From: an uncultured Bacteroidales bacterium
Lineage (GTDB): Bacteria; Bacteroidota; Bacteroidia; Bacteroidales; WCHB1-69
Length of the DNA stretch: 40,351 nt
Reading direction: 5' to 3'
Assembly (NCBI GenBank): GCA_946413585.1
Contig: CAMKLG010000027.1
Span: forward strand, 1-40,351
Below the pieces are notes generated by a model, which worked only from the letters and a program-made list of their open reading frames with translations, was not told where the DNA came from and ran no database searches. Each line of letters begins with the position of its first letter. The stretch's first letter is position 1. Positions 16,226 through 25,240 of the stretch are shown piece by piece. Both the position numbers and the translations under genes were made by a program.

Positions 16226-18139
16226 TTACATATTTGTATTGTTCGATGATTTTTTCTTCAACGGCTTAATGGACTCATCCCCAAAAGAATAGGTGATACC
16301 CACTAACGCGTTGATACCAAAGTTGTTAAAGCCATAATAATTCGTAGCATACTGACAACCAATATTATTGATGTTGGCAAATGCCGTAAACTGCTTAGTT
16401 ATCAAATACTCGAAGCCGATTCCGAAATTCAAAACAGGCTTCACGGTTTTGGTATCGACATTACCCGTGTGACGGATATCATTCTCCAAAACATACTGGA
16501 TTTCATCTACAATCACTCCGTAATCGGTTATACCCTTACCCAAAACAGGTACCAACACCCAACGGTCGAAGCCCACTTTGGCATTTGCAGTGAAGATGAA
16601 ACGACTATTCCAGATATACTTGCCTTCGAATCCAATCTCCCATCGTGGAATGTACAGCGGTTTACCACTGGTGATAACATCCGAACCAAACCAGTCGTAA
16701 CCTTCCAGGAAGTAAAAGTCGTGGTAACGTGCGTTCAGATTCAGATAGAGATGGTTGATCGCTTCCCAACTCAAGTTAGCGGTCACATCCAACTCGGTAC
16801 CCTTCTTCGCATACACTACGTCAAACTGGTTTTTCAGCAGACTGGCAGTGTCAAGCATATAGAATGGCAAATCGCGGCGATAGGAGTATCGCGCTGCTAT
16901 GTGGTAATTTAATTTCTGGGTAATCTTTCCCTTCACTCCGCCATAAATACTGATTTGGCACTTCGTAAAACGCAATGTATCAATATTCGGTTTCAAGTAA
17001 GGATTCTCATAGAGCATATCTTTCAACGCCGTATATTCACTCTTGCCATCGACCCCCACATAGAGATTCAAAATGCCGCGAATAAGTCCCATCTGCAACT
17101 CGGCCACCGGATAAATCGGGCACTTCGTTACGTTGTATTGGTTGATGAGCGGGATTCCTAAGCCCAGCATTAGATGATATTCGCGAATGCTGAAATTCAT
17201 GGTCGGCTTGATTTCAAATTTGAAACTGTTACTGGTCCGAAGTTTCATCAAACTCTGGTCTGTGCCCATCGGGACACTATCACTACACGTATTGTTGTAA
17301 TAATCTATTCCTAAATCCAATTGATAATGCTGATAACCAGATATTTTCAAAAATTTAGCATCGTAGGCCAACATTCCTTTCAAACCCACATGGTGCTCCA
17401 TGTTTCTCCAATAAGTACGCAGGAAATCGTAATTAACCCGCACATCCTCTTTCATTTTCTTATCTTCCGTCGTGTAATTGGAACGGAAGCCTACCTCGGC
17501 ACGCACATGATTGAAATTGTTCTTGATACTATCGCGATACTCTTTGCTGTAGTAATAATCCGGATTTTCGAAGATTTCCGAACGCACCCAGTCCGTAGAA
17601 TATCCATACAAATTAGCCAATTCATGATTGTAATCAATCGATGAATAGAACGTGTAATTCTTGAAAATGTGATTAAAGAAGAGATGTAAGCGTGTGTCGC
17701 TGGTAGGTGCATAAGCGTATTTCTTCTGTTCCTTGCCAATTGGATTCGCCCACGAAGAGAAATGGTGGAAATTCAACCCATAGGAATTCTTGGGATTCTG
17801 GCAATTATGCATCGACAGTTCCGCCAACGGGGTGATCGGATAACCGAAACCAAGCTTGATGTAATTACGGTAATATCGTTCCTTTATCTCAGGATTGAGC
17901 TTGCCCACTTGCATTTCACCTGGCTGAAAATCCAGTATCGGCTTATTCGGAGCGATGACGTAGTTGAACTCCACCTTCTCGCTCACTACTGAATCATTCA
18001 GTACTGCCTGTTGGTTGATTTTGTTGGAATTGGCCAATTTCGGCACATATTTGATCAACAATTGTGCCGTATCCACCACCTGCGCCCGTAAAACGCTGGC
18101 CACAAACAACATCAATATAAATATCGTTATCTTTTTCAT
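16226..18139 (-). CDS. Outer-membrane beta-barrel protein (TonB receptor-like barrel), function unknown
   Basis: A 637-residue exported protein with a signal peptide of about 19 residues (ending LRA before Gln). The mature protein is a succession of aromatic-ended amphipathic strands with Asn/Asp/Tyr loops, as in outer-membrane barrels such as the C-terminal half of TonB receptors, but I see no plug domain or TonB box. The end is a short Lys-rich tail rather than a terminal aromatic residue. It lies 38 bases after the large TPR gene and 2 bases before the Rieske-like lipoprotein gene. The three are most likely subunits of one envelope assembly, with this barrel as the outer-membrane part. Ligand and role are unknown. 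Confidence 0.75.
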   Translation of the reverse strand: MKKITIFILMLFVASVLRAQVVDTAQLLIKYVPKLANSNKINQQAVLNDSVVSEKVEFNYVIAPNKPILDFQPGEMQVGKLNPEIKERYYRNYIKLGFGYPITPLAELSMHNCQNPKNSYGLNFHHFSSWANPIGKEQKKYAYAPTSDTRLHLFFNHIFKNYTFYSSIDYNHELANLYGYSTDWVRSEIFENPDYYYSKEYRDSIKNNFNHVRAEVGFRSNYTTEDKKMKEDVRVNYDFLRTYWRNMEHHVGLKGMLAYDAKFLKISGYQHYQLDLGIDYYNNTCSDSVPMGTDQSLMKLRTSNSFKFEIKPTMNFSIREYHLMLGLGIPLINQYNVTKCPIYPVAELQMGLIRGILNLYVGVDGKSEYTALKDMLYENPYLKPNIDTLRFTKCQISIYGGVKGKITQKLNYHIAARYSYRRDLPFYMLDTASLLKNQFDVVYAKKGTELDVTANLSWEAINHLYLNLNARYHDFYFLEGYDWFGSDVITSGKPLYIPRWEIGFEGKYIWNSRFIFTANAKVGFDRWVLVPVLGKGITDYGVIVDEIQYVLENDIRHTGNVDTKTVKPVLNFGIGFEYLITKQFTAFANINNIGCQYATNYYGFNNFGINALVGITYSFGDESIKPLKKKSSNNTNM

Positions 18140-18177
18140 ATTATCAATATTCTATTTACCTTCTAACCGTTTACTTA

Positions 18178-21100
18178 CTACTTCTCCAACGCATCAATTT
18201 CTGCAATCTTTTCCTTTGCAAGTTTCACCAAGTCCTCGCCAGCATAGTTGTCCACAATACTTTGGTAGGTGTGGCGTGCCTGGAAATAGTTGCCTTTGGC
18301 CTTGTAAAGGTCGCCATAGAGAATAAACGTACGGGCGTACCAATATTCGGAAGAATAGTCGCTACCAAGAATGGCTTTGATACGCACCTCGCAATCGTCC
18401 AGATTCTTGTCGTTGTTTAACGCAATGTCTGCCAAATGGTAAGCAGCTTCGGCACACAAGTCGTTGCTACCCTTGGGTACCAACTGACCATAATAGGTCT
18501 TCGCTGTGGTTAACTCATTGAGTGCCAAAGCAGAGTTACCGGCAATCAGCAACGCCTCCGACAACAAATCCTGATCAGATTGATTAGATTTGATGATGTT
18601 CTCGGCACTGGTAAGCGCCGCGCGGTACTCCTTCAAGAAGTAAGCGCAACGCATTGCACCGTTATTCGCATACACCAGCTCGTCCTCATTCGTCGTATTT
18701 TCCATCAACTTGTTGAAATAGGTCAATGCCTTGGAATATTTCTTGTCATTATATAATATAGAAGCCGCTTTGTGAAGCGCGGTCACATTGTATTCCGTTT
18801 TATACTTCTTGATAATCACCTCGTAATCAGCAAGTGCATCGTCATAGCGTCTCATGCCGTACTCGCATTCACCCTTGTAAAAATGCGCCTTGGCCACGAA
18901 AGAGCCATTCGGGAACTGACGAATATAGTCCTGGCACGCGGCAATGGAAGCTTCGCAATCACCACGATTGTATTTGGTCTCTGCCGCCTTAAACGCGATA
19001 GAATCTTGACGGTCGGCGGAAATATTCATGTTTTTGGAACGTACATAGTCGAAAAATTCGCTTGTATTGCCGTTTTCCGTGTAGATAGTTTCCAAGTTTG
19101 CCAAAGCATCCTTGGCTTCTTGCGAACCCGGGTAAGTCTCCACCACATACTTGTACGTCGAAATAGCCATTTGCGGGTTGTCGCTGTTCAAGTAAGCTTG
19201 CGCTAAGCGAGTGTGAGCCTGACGAATATAGGGGCTCTTCGGGTGATTTTTAATAAACGACTTATAAGCAGAAATTGCACTCGCATAATCATTTTGCGTA
19301 TGGTAGGTCACCGCTAAGTCATATTCCGCATCATCCTTATAACTTGTATTCGGATATGTCGTTAACAATCTGTCCAACGTCTGGATTTTCTTGCTGTTAT
19401 TCTTCTGATACCCATAACATTTGGCCAACTGATATACCGCATAATCTGCATTCGACTGCCCCAAGCGCTCACATTGGTCATAATATTTGATAGCATTGGA
19501 CAAATCCTGTTGCATAAAGTAACAATCTGCCAATCGTGCTGATGCATCCGCTTGTATATCAATATCTTCTGATTTTTTAGACTTATTCAAATAGGTTTTG
19601 AAATGGTTGGCGGCATCTCTATAGCGTTTCAGCTTTAATGCCGCATAACCCAGTGAGTAATAAGAGTTTACATAATACTCATTAGAAGAAGCCTTGTCTG
19701 CATTCTGATAAGATTGAAGAGAGTAATAGGCATCCTTGAATTGCTCGTTCCGATATTGAGCTTCGCCTTTCCAATACATGGCATCCAGATGGATTTTTTT
19801 ATCCGAAGGAGAAGACAACGTTTTATTTAACAATGCGATAGCATCTTTATAATTGCGATTGTTAATCAATTCCAAGGCGCGGTTAAAGGTGCAACGCTGA
19901 TAAGCTTTCAAGATAGCCGGACTCTTGGACTTGAGCTTCTCGATGGAACTGATAGCGGCTTGGTAGTTCTTGGTGGAAAGATAAATCCGCGACAGGTAGT
20001 TGGCGGCCTCCTCGCTATGGCTGGCATGCGGGTACTGGTTCAGGTAATCCTGCAACGCCTCTATGCCGTTGTTAAAGGGACTGGTGGAAGTTTCGCATTG
20101 CAGTTTCGCATAGTTGAAGAGGGCTTCTTCCTTAATTGCAGGATCGAAATCATATTTAGAAGCCTCCTTGAAACTTTGGGATGCCAGCGTACGTTGTCCT
20201 GTTTTCATATAACAGTCGGCAATGAGGAAATAGCACTGCTGGGTCATCTGGTCGGGATTCTTGTCATTGGCAGCATGAGAAAAATCCGTAATGGCCTCGT
20301 TGTAACGTTGCACACGGTAATCTGTGAAACCCATAGCAAACCAATCGTTTCGATCAAGCGTTATCAAATTGTTTTCCTGCAACTTAGCGAACTCACCTGC
20401 TGCCTCTTCATATTGATTCAGATTATAGTAGGAAAGAGCCTTGCAGCGTGTCATTTGCGCCTGGTTGTTATCCTTCGGTTGGTTAATATCGGGTGTAACT
20501 TGCAGTACTTCGTCATATTTGCCGTCTTTGAAATAGATTTGGGTTAGGAAGTAGGGCACCTCGTTCTTGAAATCGGGATTGTCTTTTAAGGTAAGGAAGT
20601 CCTCCAAAGCCGCGTCATACTGTTCGGATTGGTAAGCCATGCAAGCAAGATAGTAAGTGCTGCGCTCCTTATAGGGACCTTCCTCCTCCCGTGCCTTGCG
20701 GAACATCATTTTGGCATTGTCGAAATCTTCCGTCATAAAGTAGGAATATCCTTTTTTGAAATGATATTCCTGCACATTTTCGGGTTGAATGTCCGATTCA
20801 TAGATTTCATCGAACTGAGCGATGGTTTTTTTGTAGTTTTTGCGGGCAAAGTAGAAGCGACCCAAATAGAATCGGGCTTCAGGCACGGAAGTATGCACAG
20901 GATAGCGGTCGATGAAGGTCTGTAGCAGGAAGCCGGCATCCTGGTTGTCGAGTTTGGCTGCACACACGCCTTGATAGAAAAGCGAGTTGGTCTTCAGGTC
21001 ATGCTGTTTGTCCTCGGTGCTTTCATATACATATTTAAAGTATTGTTGCGCCGAACCATACTTCTCTTTGTTGAACAAGTCCACCGCAGTTTGGTATTCA

Positions 21101-21201
21101 TAAAGCGGCGATTTAAAATTCTCTGTCCGCTGTGCAGAGGCCGGAAACACGGCGCAAAATGCAGTCATCAACAGCAACAGACTAACTTTGAATATTTTCA
21201 T
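18178..21201 (-). CDS. Periplasmic tetratricopeptide repeat protein
   Basis: A 1007-residue exported protein. A signal peptide covers about residues 1-23 (ending ASA). Almost the whole mature chain is a solenoid of TPR and Sel1/outer-membrane-lipoprotein (YbgF/BamD)-like helical pairs, seen as repeated Ala-x-x-x-Phe/Tyr, Leu-Gly-x-x-Tyr and Tyr-Pro-x-Ser patterns. Such proteins act as periplasmic scaffolds for outer-membrane complexes. The start (MKIFKVSLLLL) is ATG at 21201, following a TATTTTTG element 36 bases upstream. It leads an operon with an outer-membrane barrel and a lipoprotein, which fits a scaffold role. No catalytic domain was seen. Confidence 0.88.
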   Translation of the reverse strand: MKIFKVSLLLLMTAFCAVFPASAQRTENFKSPLYEYQTAVDLFNKEKYGSAQQYFKYVYESTEDKQHDLKTNSLFYQGVCAAKLDNQDAGFLLQTFIDRYPVHTSVPEARFYLGRFYFARKNYKKTIAQFDEIYESDIQPENVQEYHFKKGYSYFMTEDFDNAKMMFRKAREEEGPYKERSTYYLACMAYQSEQYDAALEDFLTLKDNPDFKNEVPYFLTQIYFKDGKYDEVLQVTPDINQPKDNNQAQMTRCKALSYYNLNQYEEAAGEFAKLQENNLITLDRNDWFAMGFTDYRVQRYNEAITDFSHAANDKNPDQMTQQCYFLIADCYMKTGQRTLASQSFKEASKYDFDPAIKEEALFNYAKLQCETSTSPFNNGIEALQDYLNQYPHASHSEEAANYLSRIYLSTKNYQAAISSIEKLKSKSPAILKAYQRCTFNRALELINNRNYKDAIALLNKTLSSPSDKKIHLDAMYWKGEAQYRNEQFKDAYYSLQSYQNADKASSNEYYVNSYYSLGYAALKLKRYRDAANHFKTYLNKSKKSEDIDIQADASARLADCYFMQQDLSNAIKYYDQCERLGQSNADYAVYQLAKCYGYQKNNSKKIQTLDRLLTTYPNTSYKDDAEYDLAVTYHTQNDYASAISAYKSFIKNHPKSPYIRQAHTRLAQAYLNSDNPQMAISTYKYVVETYPGSQEAKDALANLETIYTENGNTSEFFDYVRSKNMNISADRQDSIAFKAAETKYNRGDCEASIAACQDYIRQFPNGSFVAKAHFYKGECEYGMRRYDDALADYEVIIKKYKTEYNVTALHKAASILYNDKKYSKALTYFNKLMENTTNEDELVYANNGAMRCAYFLKEYRAALTSAENIIKSNQSDQDLLSEALLIAGNSALALNELTTAKTYYGQLVPKGSNDLCAEAAYHLADIALNNDKNLDDCEVRIKAILGSDYSSEYWYARTFILYGDLYKAKGNYFQARHTYQSIVDNYAGEDLVKLAKEKIAEIDALEK

Positions 21202-21236
21202 ATATCAGCTGATTATAAACCTATTTTACAAACGAA

Positions 21237-21244
21237 CAAAAATA
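21237..21244 (-). promoter_or_regulatory. -7 promoter element of the TPR/barrel/lipoprotein operon
   Basis: TATTTTTG on the minus strand ends 36 bases before the TPR gene start. No -33 element with proper spacing was found. It is divergent from the yitT promoter about 100 bases away. Confidence 0.6.
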
Positions 21245-21343
21245 CAACTTTCAAAAGGGCATTTTATTGTTGTAAAAATTACTTATAAACAGCGGATTTT
21301 TAATTTTTCAGCATAGTTTGTTGTCAGTCGATAATACTTATTC

Positions 21344-21373
21344 TTGACCAACCCTAAAAAATTTGTATCTTTG
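21344..21373 (+). promoter_or_regulatory. Promoter of the yitT-type operon
   Basis: TTGACC at 21344 and TATCTTTG at 21366-21373 are separated by 19 bases (counted from the end of TTG), a good fit to the Bacteroidota pattern TTTG-N19-21-TAnnTTTG. The element overlaps a possible upstream TTG start at 21363, which supports the ATG at 21399. Confidence 0.75.
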
Positions 21374-21398
21374 CAGCTTCCTTTTAATCTCACGAAAA

Positions 21399-22316
21399 AT
21401 GAAATTATCACCGGAAAAAAGAAAGGATATTATCAAAACATACAGTCTAATTCTTTTGGGCACTTTCATCATGTCCATTGGATTCGTGGTGTTTATTTCG
21501 CCGCTCAAACTTGCGCCTGGCGGCGTTTATGGTATCGCCATCATCCTCCACCACATCTTCAACTTCCCGATCGGTCTCTCCGGCATCTGTCTGGATTTGC
21601 CGTTGTTGCTCATCGGTACCCTTTGGCTGGGACCTAAATTCGGAATGAAAACACTCGTCGGAGTCATCTCCCTACCTGCATTTATTTCTCTATGGGAAAA
21701 GATTTATGGCTACGCTCCATTGATTCCTCTGGCTAGCGACCCCATGACCCCCGACCCTTCTGCCTCCTTCATTCTTGCCCTCTGCGGCGGCGTGATAATC
21801 GGCATCGGTTTGGGACTGATCTTCAAAACCCGCGCCACTTCTGGCGGCACCGACATTATCGCCATGATCCTCAGCAAGTACATCAAGCACATTCCCCTCG
21901 GCACGCTACTCATTTGCGTTGATTCCACCATCGTACTCATCGCTTTGGTCGCTTTCAAAGACTGGACGATCCCTTTGTACTCATGGTTAGTGATTTACGT
22001 AACCGGCATTGTCATGGACAAGGTCATCGCGGGCTTTCACTCCAACAAAGCTGTGCTCATCATCTCCGACCACTACGAAGAAATCCGCCAACGCATCTTT
22101 GACGAACTTGACCGTGGCGGCACCTACCTCAACGGCGAAGGCATGTACAACCACGACGAAAAAAAGATCATTTTCACTTCTATTTCCCGCAAACAGCTGC
22201 CAGTACTCATCCATTTCGTCCACGAAATCGACGCCAACGCTTTTGTCACAATATTAGATGCCTCTGAAACGTTAGGCTACGGATTTAATTCTTTAAGAGA
22301 AAAAGCATTAAACTAA
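21399..22316 (+). CDS. YitT family membrane protein (DUF161/DUF2179)
   Basis: A 305-residue integral membrane protein of the YitT family. Several hydrophobic helices fill the first ~200 residues, with conserved Gly-rich loops (PGGVYGIAIILH and KTRATSGGTDIIAMI). A cytoplasmic DUF2179 domain follows at about 215-290 (SDHYEEIRQRIFDEL, then TYLNGEGMY, ending DASETLGYGF). Transport function has been suggested for the family but the substrate is unknown. The start is ATG at 21399 (MKLSPEKR): the longer frame begins with TTG inside the promoter. It is the first gene of a plus-strand run; the MIP18-like gene begins 7 bases later. Confidence 0.9.
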   Translation: MKLSPEKRKDIIKTYSLILLGTFIMSIGFVVFISPLKLAPGGVYGIAIILHHIFNFPIGLSGICLDLPLLLIGTLWLGPKFGMKTLVGVISLPAFISLWEKIYGYAPLIPLASDPMTPDPSASFILALCGGVIIGIGLGLIFKTRATSGGTDIIAMILSKYIKHIPLGTLLICVDSTIVLIALVAFKDWTIPLYSWLVIYVTGIVMDKVIAGFHSNKAVLIISDHYEEIRQRIFDELDRGGTYLNGEGMYNHDEKKIIFTSISRKQLPVLIHFVHEIDANAFVTILDASETLGYGFNSLREKALN

Positions 22317-22323
22317 AAATTAT

Positions 22324-22620
22324 ATGAAGACCAAGGTAATTGAAGTTCTCAATTCGATATACGATCCAGAAATTCCCGTAAACATTTGGGAATTAGGGTT
22401 TATCTACAAATTAGAAGTCAACCAGAACAACGATGTTTACATCTTGATGACCCTTACTGCACCCAACTGTCCCGTGGCGGAAAGTTTGCCTATGGAGGTG
22501 CAGACACGCGTGCAGATGATTCCTGGTGTAAACAAAGTGGTGGTGGATGTCACCTTCGACCCGCCGTGGACGATGGATTGCATGACAGAAGCTGCCAAAA
22601 TGGAGTTAGGACTGCTGTAA
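22324..22620 (+). CDS. MIP18/DUF59 family Fe-S cluster maturation protein (SufT/PaaD-like)
   Basis: A 98-residue single-domain protein. The family features are clear: the N-terminal YDPEIPVNIWELGFIY block, a Cys in the TAPNCPVAE turn, and the C-terminal DPPW box (VTFDPPWTMD). The length is right for stand-alone DUF59 proteins. Relatives such as SufT act in Fe-S cluster delivery, often near suf genes; here the neighbours are a YitT protein (7 bases upstream) and a Wzz protein (35 bases downstream), so the context adds nothing about its target. Cytoplasmic; no signal peptide. Confidence 0.9.
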   Translation: MKTKVIEVLNSIYDPEIPVNIWELGFIYKLEVNQNNDVYILMTLTAPNCPVAESLPMEVQTRVQMIPGVNKVVVDVTFDPPWTMDCMTEAAKMELGLL

Positions 22621-22655
22621 ATCCCGATTTTATTCAAAAAATATTTCAAAACTCA

Positions 22656-23693
22656 ATGGAAAAACAAGACAAGTACAACGCTTTCAGTCTGTTGCAATTT
22701 ATGTGGAAGTGGCGTAAGTGGTTGCTCATCGTTTGTGGTGCCACTGTATTCATCTCTGCAGCCTGTTCCTTCTTAGTGCGCCCGCGATTCAAATCCACGG
22801 CTATCATTTATGCCCCGCGCACCAGTTCCGTATCCAAAATCCTCCTGAATGAGCAAAACTACAACGAACGTCTGGAAATCAAGGCTTTAGCTACTGTGGA
22901 CGAAACCGAACAGATGTTTCCGTTCCTCAATGCCGTCGCCATCAAAGACTCGCTCATCGAAAAATACAAACTGGCGGAATATTATAACATTAACCTCAAC
23001 AAAAAGGGTGGGCAAACGAAATTATACAAGACTATTCAGAATAACATGACCGTCAAACGCACGGAATACGGTGCTATTTCTGTTTCCGTGAGCGACTGGG
23101 ATCCTCAACGCGCCTACCAGATGACCCTCGATGTGGTGCGTTGGCTGGATACCATCAAAAACCGCGTGGAGCATGAGCGCGCCTTGGCCGCCTACACCAT
23201 CCTGCAAAACCAACTGGATTCCATTGAACATGAAATCGCAATGGTCAACGACTCCATCCGAGCCCTTATGGCTCATGGCGTTTTCGATGTGAAAACCCAG
23301 AGCGAACGTCTCACACAACAGTATGCTATCGCTGCCGCACAAGGCAACACTGCAGCAATGCAACGCATTCAGAAAGAGCAAGATACAATCGCAAAATATG
23401 GTGCTCAACTCACTTCTTACCAAGATTTGGAATACAACTTCAGCAAATATCACGCTCTGTGTAAGCAGAAAATGTTGGATGCCAAGATGGATATGACCAC
23501 CATCATGCCAGTGAAATTTGTTATCGACAATCCTTTCCCCGCCGACAAAAAATTCTATCCCAAGAAATCGCTCATCATCGTGATTTCCACTCTTTGCGCC
23601 TTCATTCTGACAATGATTGTTCTTCTTTTTATTGAAAGAATTGAAAACCAACCTAATAGAAGAAATACAGCAGCTGATACACAAGATCTCTAA
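22656..23693 (+). CDS. Wzz-type polysaccharide chain-length determinant / co-polymerase
   Basis: A 345-residue inner-membrane protein with the Wzz layout: a short cytoplasmic N-terminus, a first membrane helix at about 18-38, a large periplasmic part with a long coiled coil (about 165-285), and a second membrane helix at about 310-330. A Pro-containing stretch (IDNPFPADKKFYPKK) precedes the last helix, as usual. There is no C-terminal tyrosine kinase domain. It would set chain length of O-antigen or a related surface glycan, with the ligase/polymerase-like gene that follows and overlaps it. The frame is open further upstream through the MIP18 gene, but ATG at 22656 (MEKQDKYN) gives a normal N-terminus. 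Confidence 0.87.
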   Translation: MEKQDKYNAFSLLQFMWKWRKWLLIVCGATVFISAACSFLVRPRFKSTAIIYAPRTSSVSKILLNEQNYNERLEIKALATVDETEQMFPFLNAVAIKDSLIEKYKLAEYYNINLNKKGGQTKLYKTIQNNMTVKRTEYGAISVSVSDWDPQRAYQMTLDVVRWLDTIKNRVEHERALAAYTILQNQLDSIEHEIAMVNDSIRALMAHGVFDVKTQSERLTQQYAIAAAQGNTAAMQRIQKEQDTIAKYGAQLTSYQDLEYNFSKYHALCKQKMLDAKMDMTTIMPVKFVIDNPFPADKKFYPKKSLIIVISTLCAFILTMIVLLFIERIENQPNRRNTAADTQDL

Positions 23694-25107
23694 ACGGCAG
23701 ATTATCGGTTTCATAATCGCCATGGCTCTTGTGTTGGGCAACGGCTACGCTATCATTCGGGAATTTCCTCTGTTCCAACTGATTACGGTGGCTGTGCTGG
23801 GTATGTATATTGTCTTCTTTCATGCTGACATCGCCATGTATCTGCTGGCCTTCAGCACCCCTTTCTCTATCATCTTTAGCAGCAAAGACATCCAACTTGG
23901 ACTTTCCTTACCCTCTGAGGGACTGATGATTATGCTGACTATCGTCTTCTTCGCCCGCATCTTGTACGACCTGCATTATAACCGCAAGCTTTTGAAACAT
24001 CCCGTCTCAATCGCCGTCCTGGTTTACCTCGGTTGGATGTTTATCACCTGCTTGACGAGCGTCCGACCAGTGGTTTCCCTCAAGTTTTTCGCTTCCAAAC
24101 TATGGTTCATCACCTCCTGTTACTGGTTTTTCCTCCAAATGTTGGAAGACGACATGAAAAACGCCGTGCGCTACTTCAACTGTTACGCGGTAGGACTCGC
24201 CATCATTGTGATTATCACCACATACCTACATGCCCTCAGCGGTTTCGATGAGCACTACGCCCACTACGTGATGTCGCCATTCTACAACGACCATACGGCT
24301 TACGGTGCTGCACTGGCCTTTATGCTGCCACTCACCGCTGGTTTTTACTTCCTGCCCGACAACAAGTTACATCAAAAAGTCTTTTATATTGTCCTCACTC
24401 TGATTTTGGCAATAGGATTCTACTTGTCGTTCAGCCGTGCTGCATGGATCAGTCTTGTGCTGGCCGTCGGTGTGCTGATTATCCTTAAACTTCGTATCAA
24501 ACTGTCGTGGTTGATCAGCGGAGGACTGGTAATCGGCGTGCTGCTCTTTTTCTACGCTGACGACATCCTTTACAAAATGAGCCGTAACAGTCAAGATTCT
24601 TCCGGCAACTTCGTAGAGCACATCCAATCTATGTCGAATATCAGCACCGATGCCTCAAACATGGAACGTATTAACCGTTGGACTGCTGCTTTCAGAATGA
24701 TTAAGGAGAAACCTGTTTTCGGTTGGGGGCCAGGCACTTACCAGTTTGAATATGCGCCATTCCAAGTGGGTTATTACCGAACCATCATCTCCACCGACTT
24801 CGGGGATGGCGGCAATGCACACAGCGAATACATCGGCCCATGTGCTGAAACAGGTATCTTCGGGATGCTCACCGTGTTTGCCATCGTATTCGTCTTTCTC
24901 TACTATGGCATCACCACGTACATTTATGCAGAAGACAAAACTTTGAAAATCATTGTTTTATGTGCAACATTGGCATTGATTTCGTACTATTCGCACGGAG
25001 TTTTCAATAATTTCCTGGACACAGACAAACTTTCCGTGATTGTATGGGCCGCCATTGCGGTCATCACCGCCGGCAACATCAAAAACAAAACCATTGAAAC
25101 CGCTTAA
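23632..25107 (+). CDS. O-antigen ligase / polymerase (WaaL/Wzy) family membrane protein
   Basis: About 490 residues with around a dozen hydrophobic helices. Two family marks are visible near the C-terminal side: a large periplasmic loop containing Phe-Gly-Trp-Gly-Pro-Gly-Thr-Tyr, and a later Asn-Ala-His-Ser-Glu-Tyr motif followed by ETGIFG, both typical of the Wzy_C (O-antigen ligase) family. It would polymerise surface glycan or transfer it to a lipid carrier in the inner membrane. There is no ATG before residue 36 of the frame, and that ATG (23722) would cut into the first helix. I therefore place the start at TTG 23632, with TTG 23641 as an alternative. Either gives a ~50-60 base overlap with the Wzz gene, which implies coupled translation. 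Confidence 0.82.
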   Translation: MKELKTNLIEEIQQLIHKISKRQIIGFIIAMALVLGNGYAIIREFPLFQLITVAVLGMYIVFFHADIAMYLLAFSTPFSIIFSSKDIQLGLSLPSEGLMIMLTIVFFARILYDLHYNRKLLKHPVSIAVLVYLGWMFITCLTSVRPVVSLKFFASKLWFITSCYWFFLQMLEDDMKNAVRYFNCYAVGLAIIVIITTYLHALSGFDEHYAHYVMSPFYNDHTAYGAALAFMLPLTAGFYFLPDNKLHQKVFYIVLTLILAIGFYLSFSRAAWISLVLAVGVLIILKLRIKLSWLISGGLVIGVLLFFYADDILYKMSRNSQDSSGNFVEHIQSMSNISTDASNMERINRWTAAFRMIKEKPVFGWGPGTYQFEYAPFQVGYYRTIISTDFGDGGNAHSEYIGPCAETGIFGMLTVFAIVFVFLYYGITTYIYAEDKTLKIIVLCATLALISYYSHGVFNNFLDTDKLSVIVWAAIAVITAGNIKNKTIETA

Positions 25108-25114
25108 CATAATC

Positions 25115-25140
25115 ATGCATTATATACATGCATTATATAC
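25115..25140. repeat. Tandem 13-base duplication
   Basis: ATGCATTATATAC occurs twice head to tail (25115-25127 and 25128-25140), just after the O-antigen ligase-like gene. Confidence 0.9.
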
Positions 25141-25183
25141 AAGGGCTTACGCCCTTGCCTGTGGGATGTCAGCTCTACGGGCT
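25140..25183. repeat. Two-hairpin intergenic element, REP-like
   Basis: A first hairpin pairs CAAGGGC (25140-25146) with GCCCTTG (25151-25157) around TTAC. A second pairs AGCTC (25171-25175) with GGGCT (25179-25183) around TAC, using one G-U pair. The layout resembles dispersed REP-type elements. It lacks a T-run, so it is not a standard terminator, though it is the only structure that could close the 21399-25107 operon. Confidence 0.55.
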
Positions 25184-25206
25184 TCTTAAGGAAAGGTTTG
25201 ACGCTC

Positions 25207-25240
25207 TAAACCCTAACCATAAACCCTAAACCTTTAAACC
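25207..25240. repeat. Telomere-like CCCTAAA simple-repeat tract at the 3' end of tdk
   Basis: Degenerate copies of a TAAACCC unit run into and over the tdk stop codon (minus strand, 25234-25236). Confidence 0.75.
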
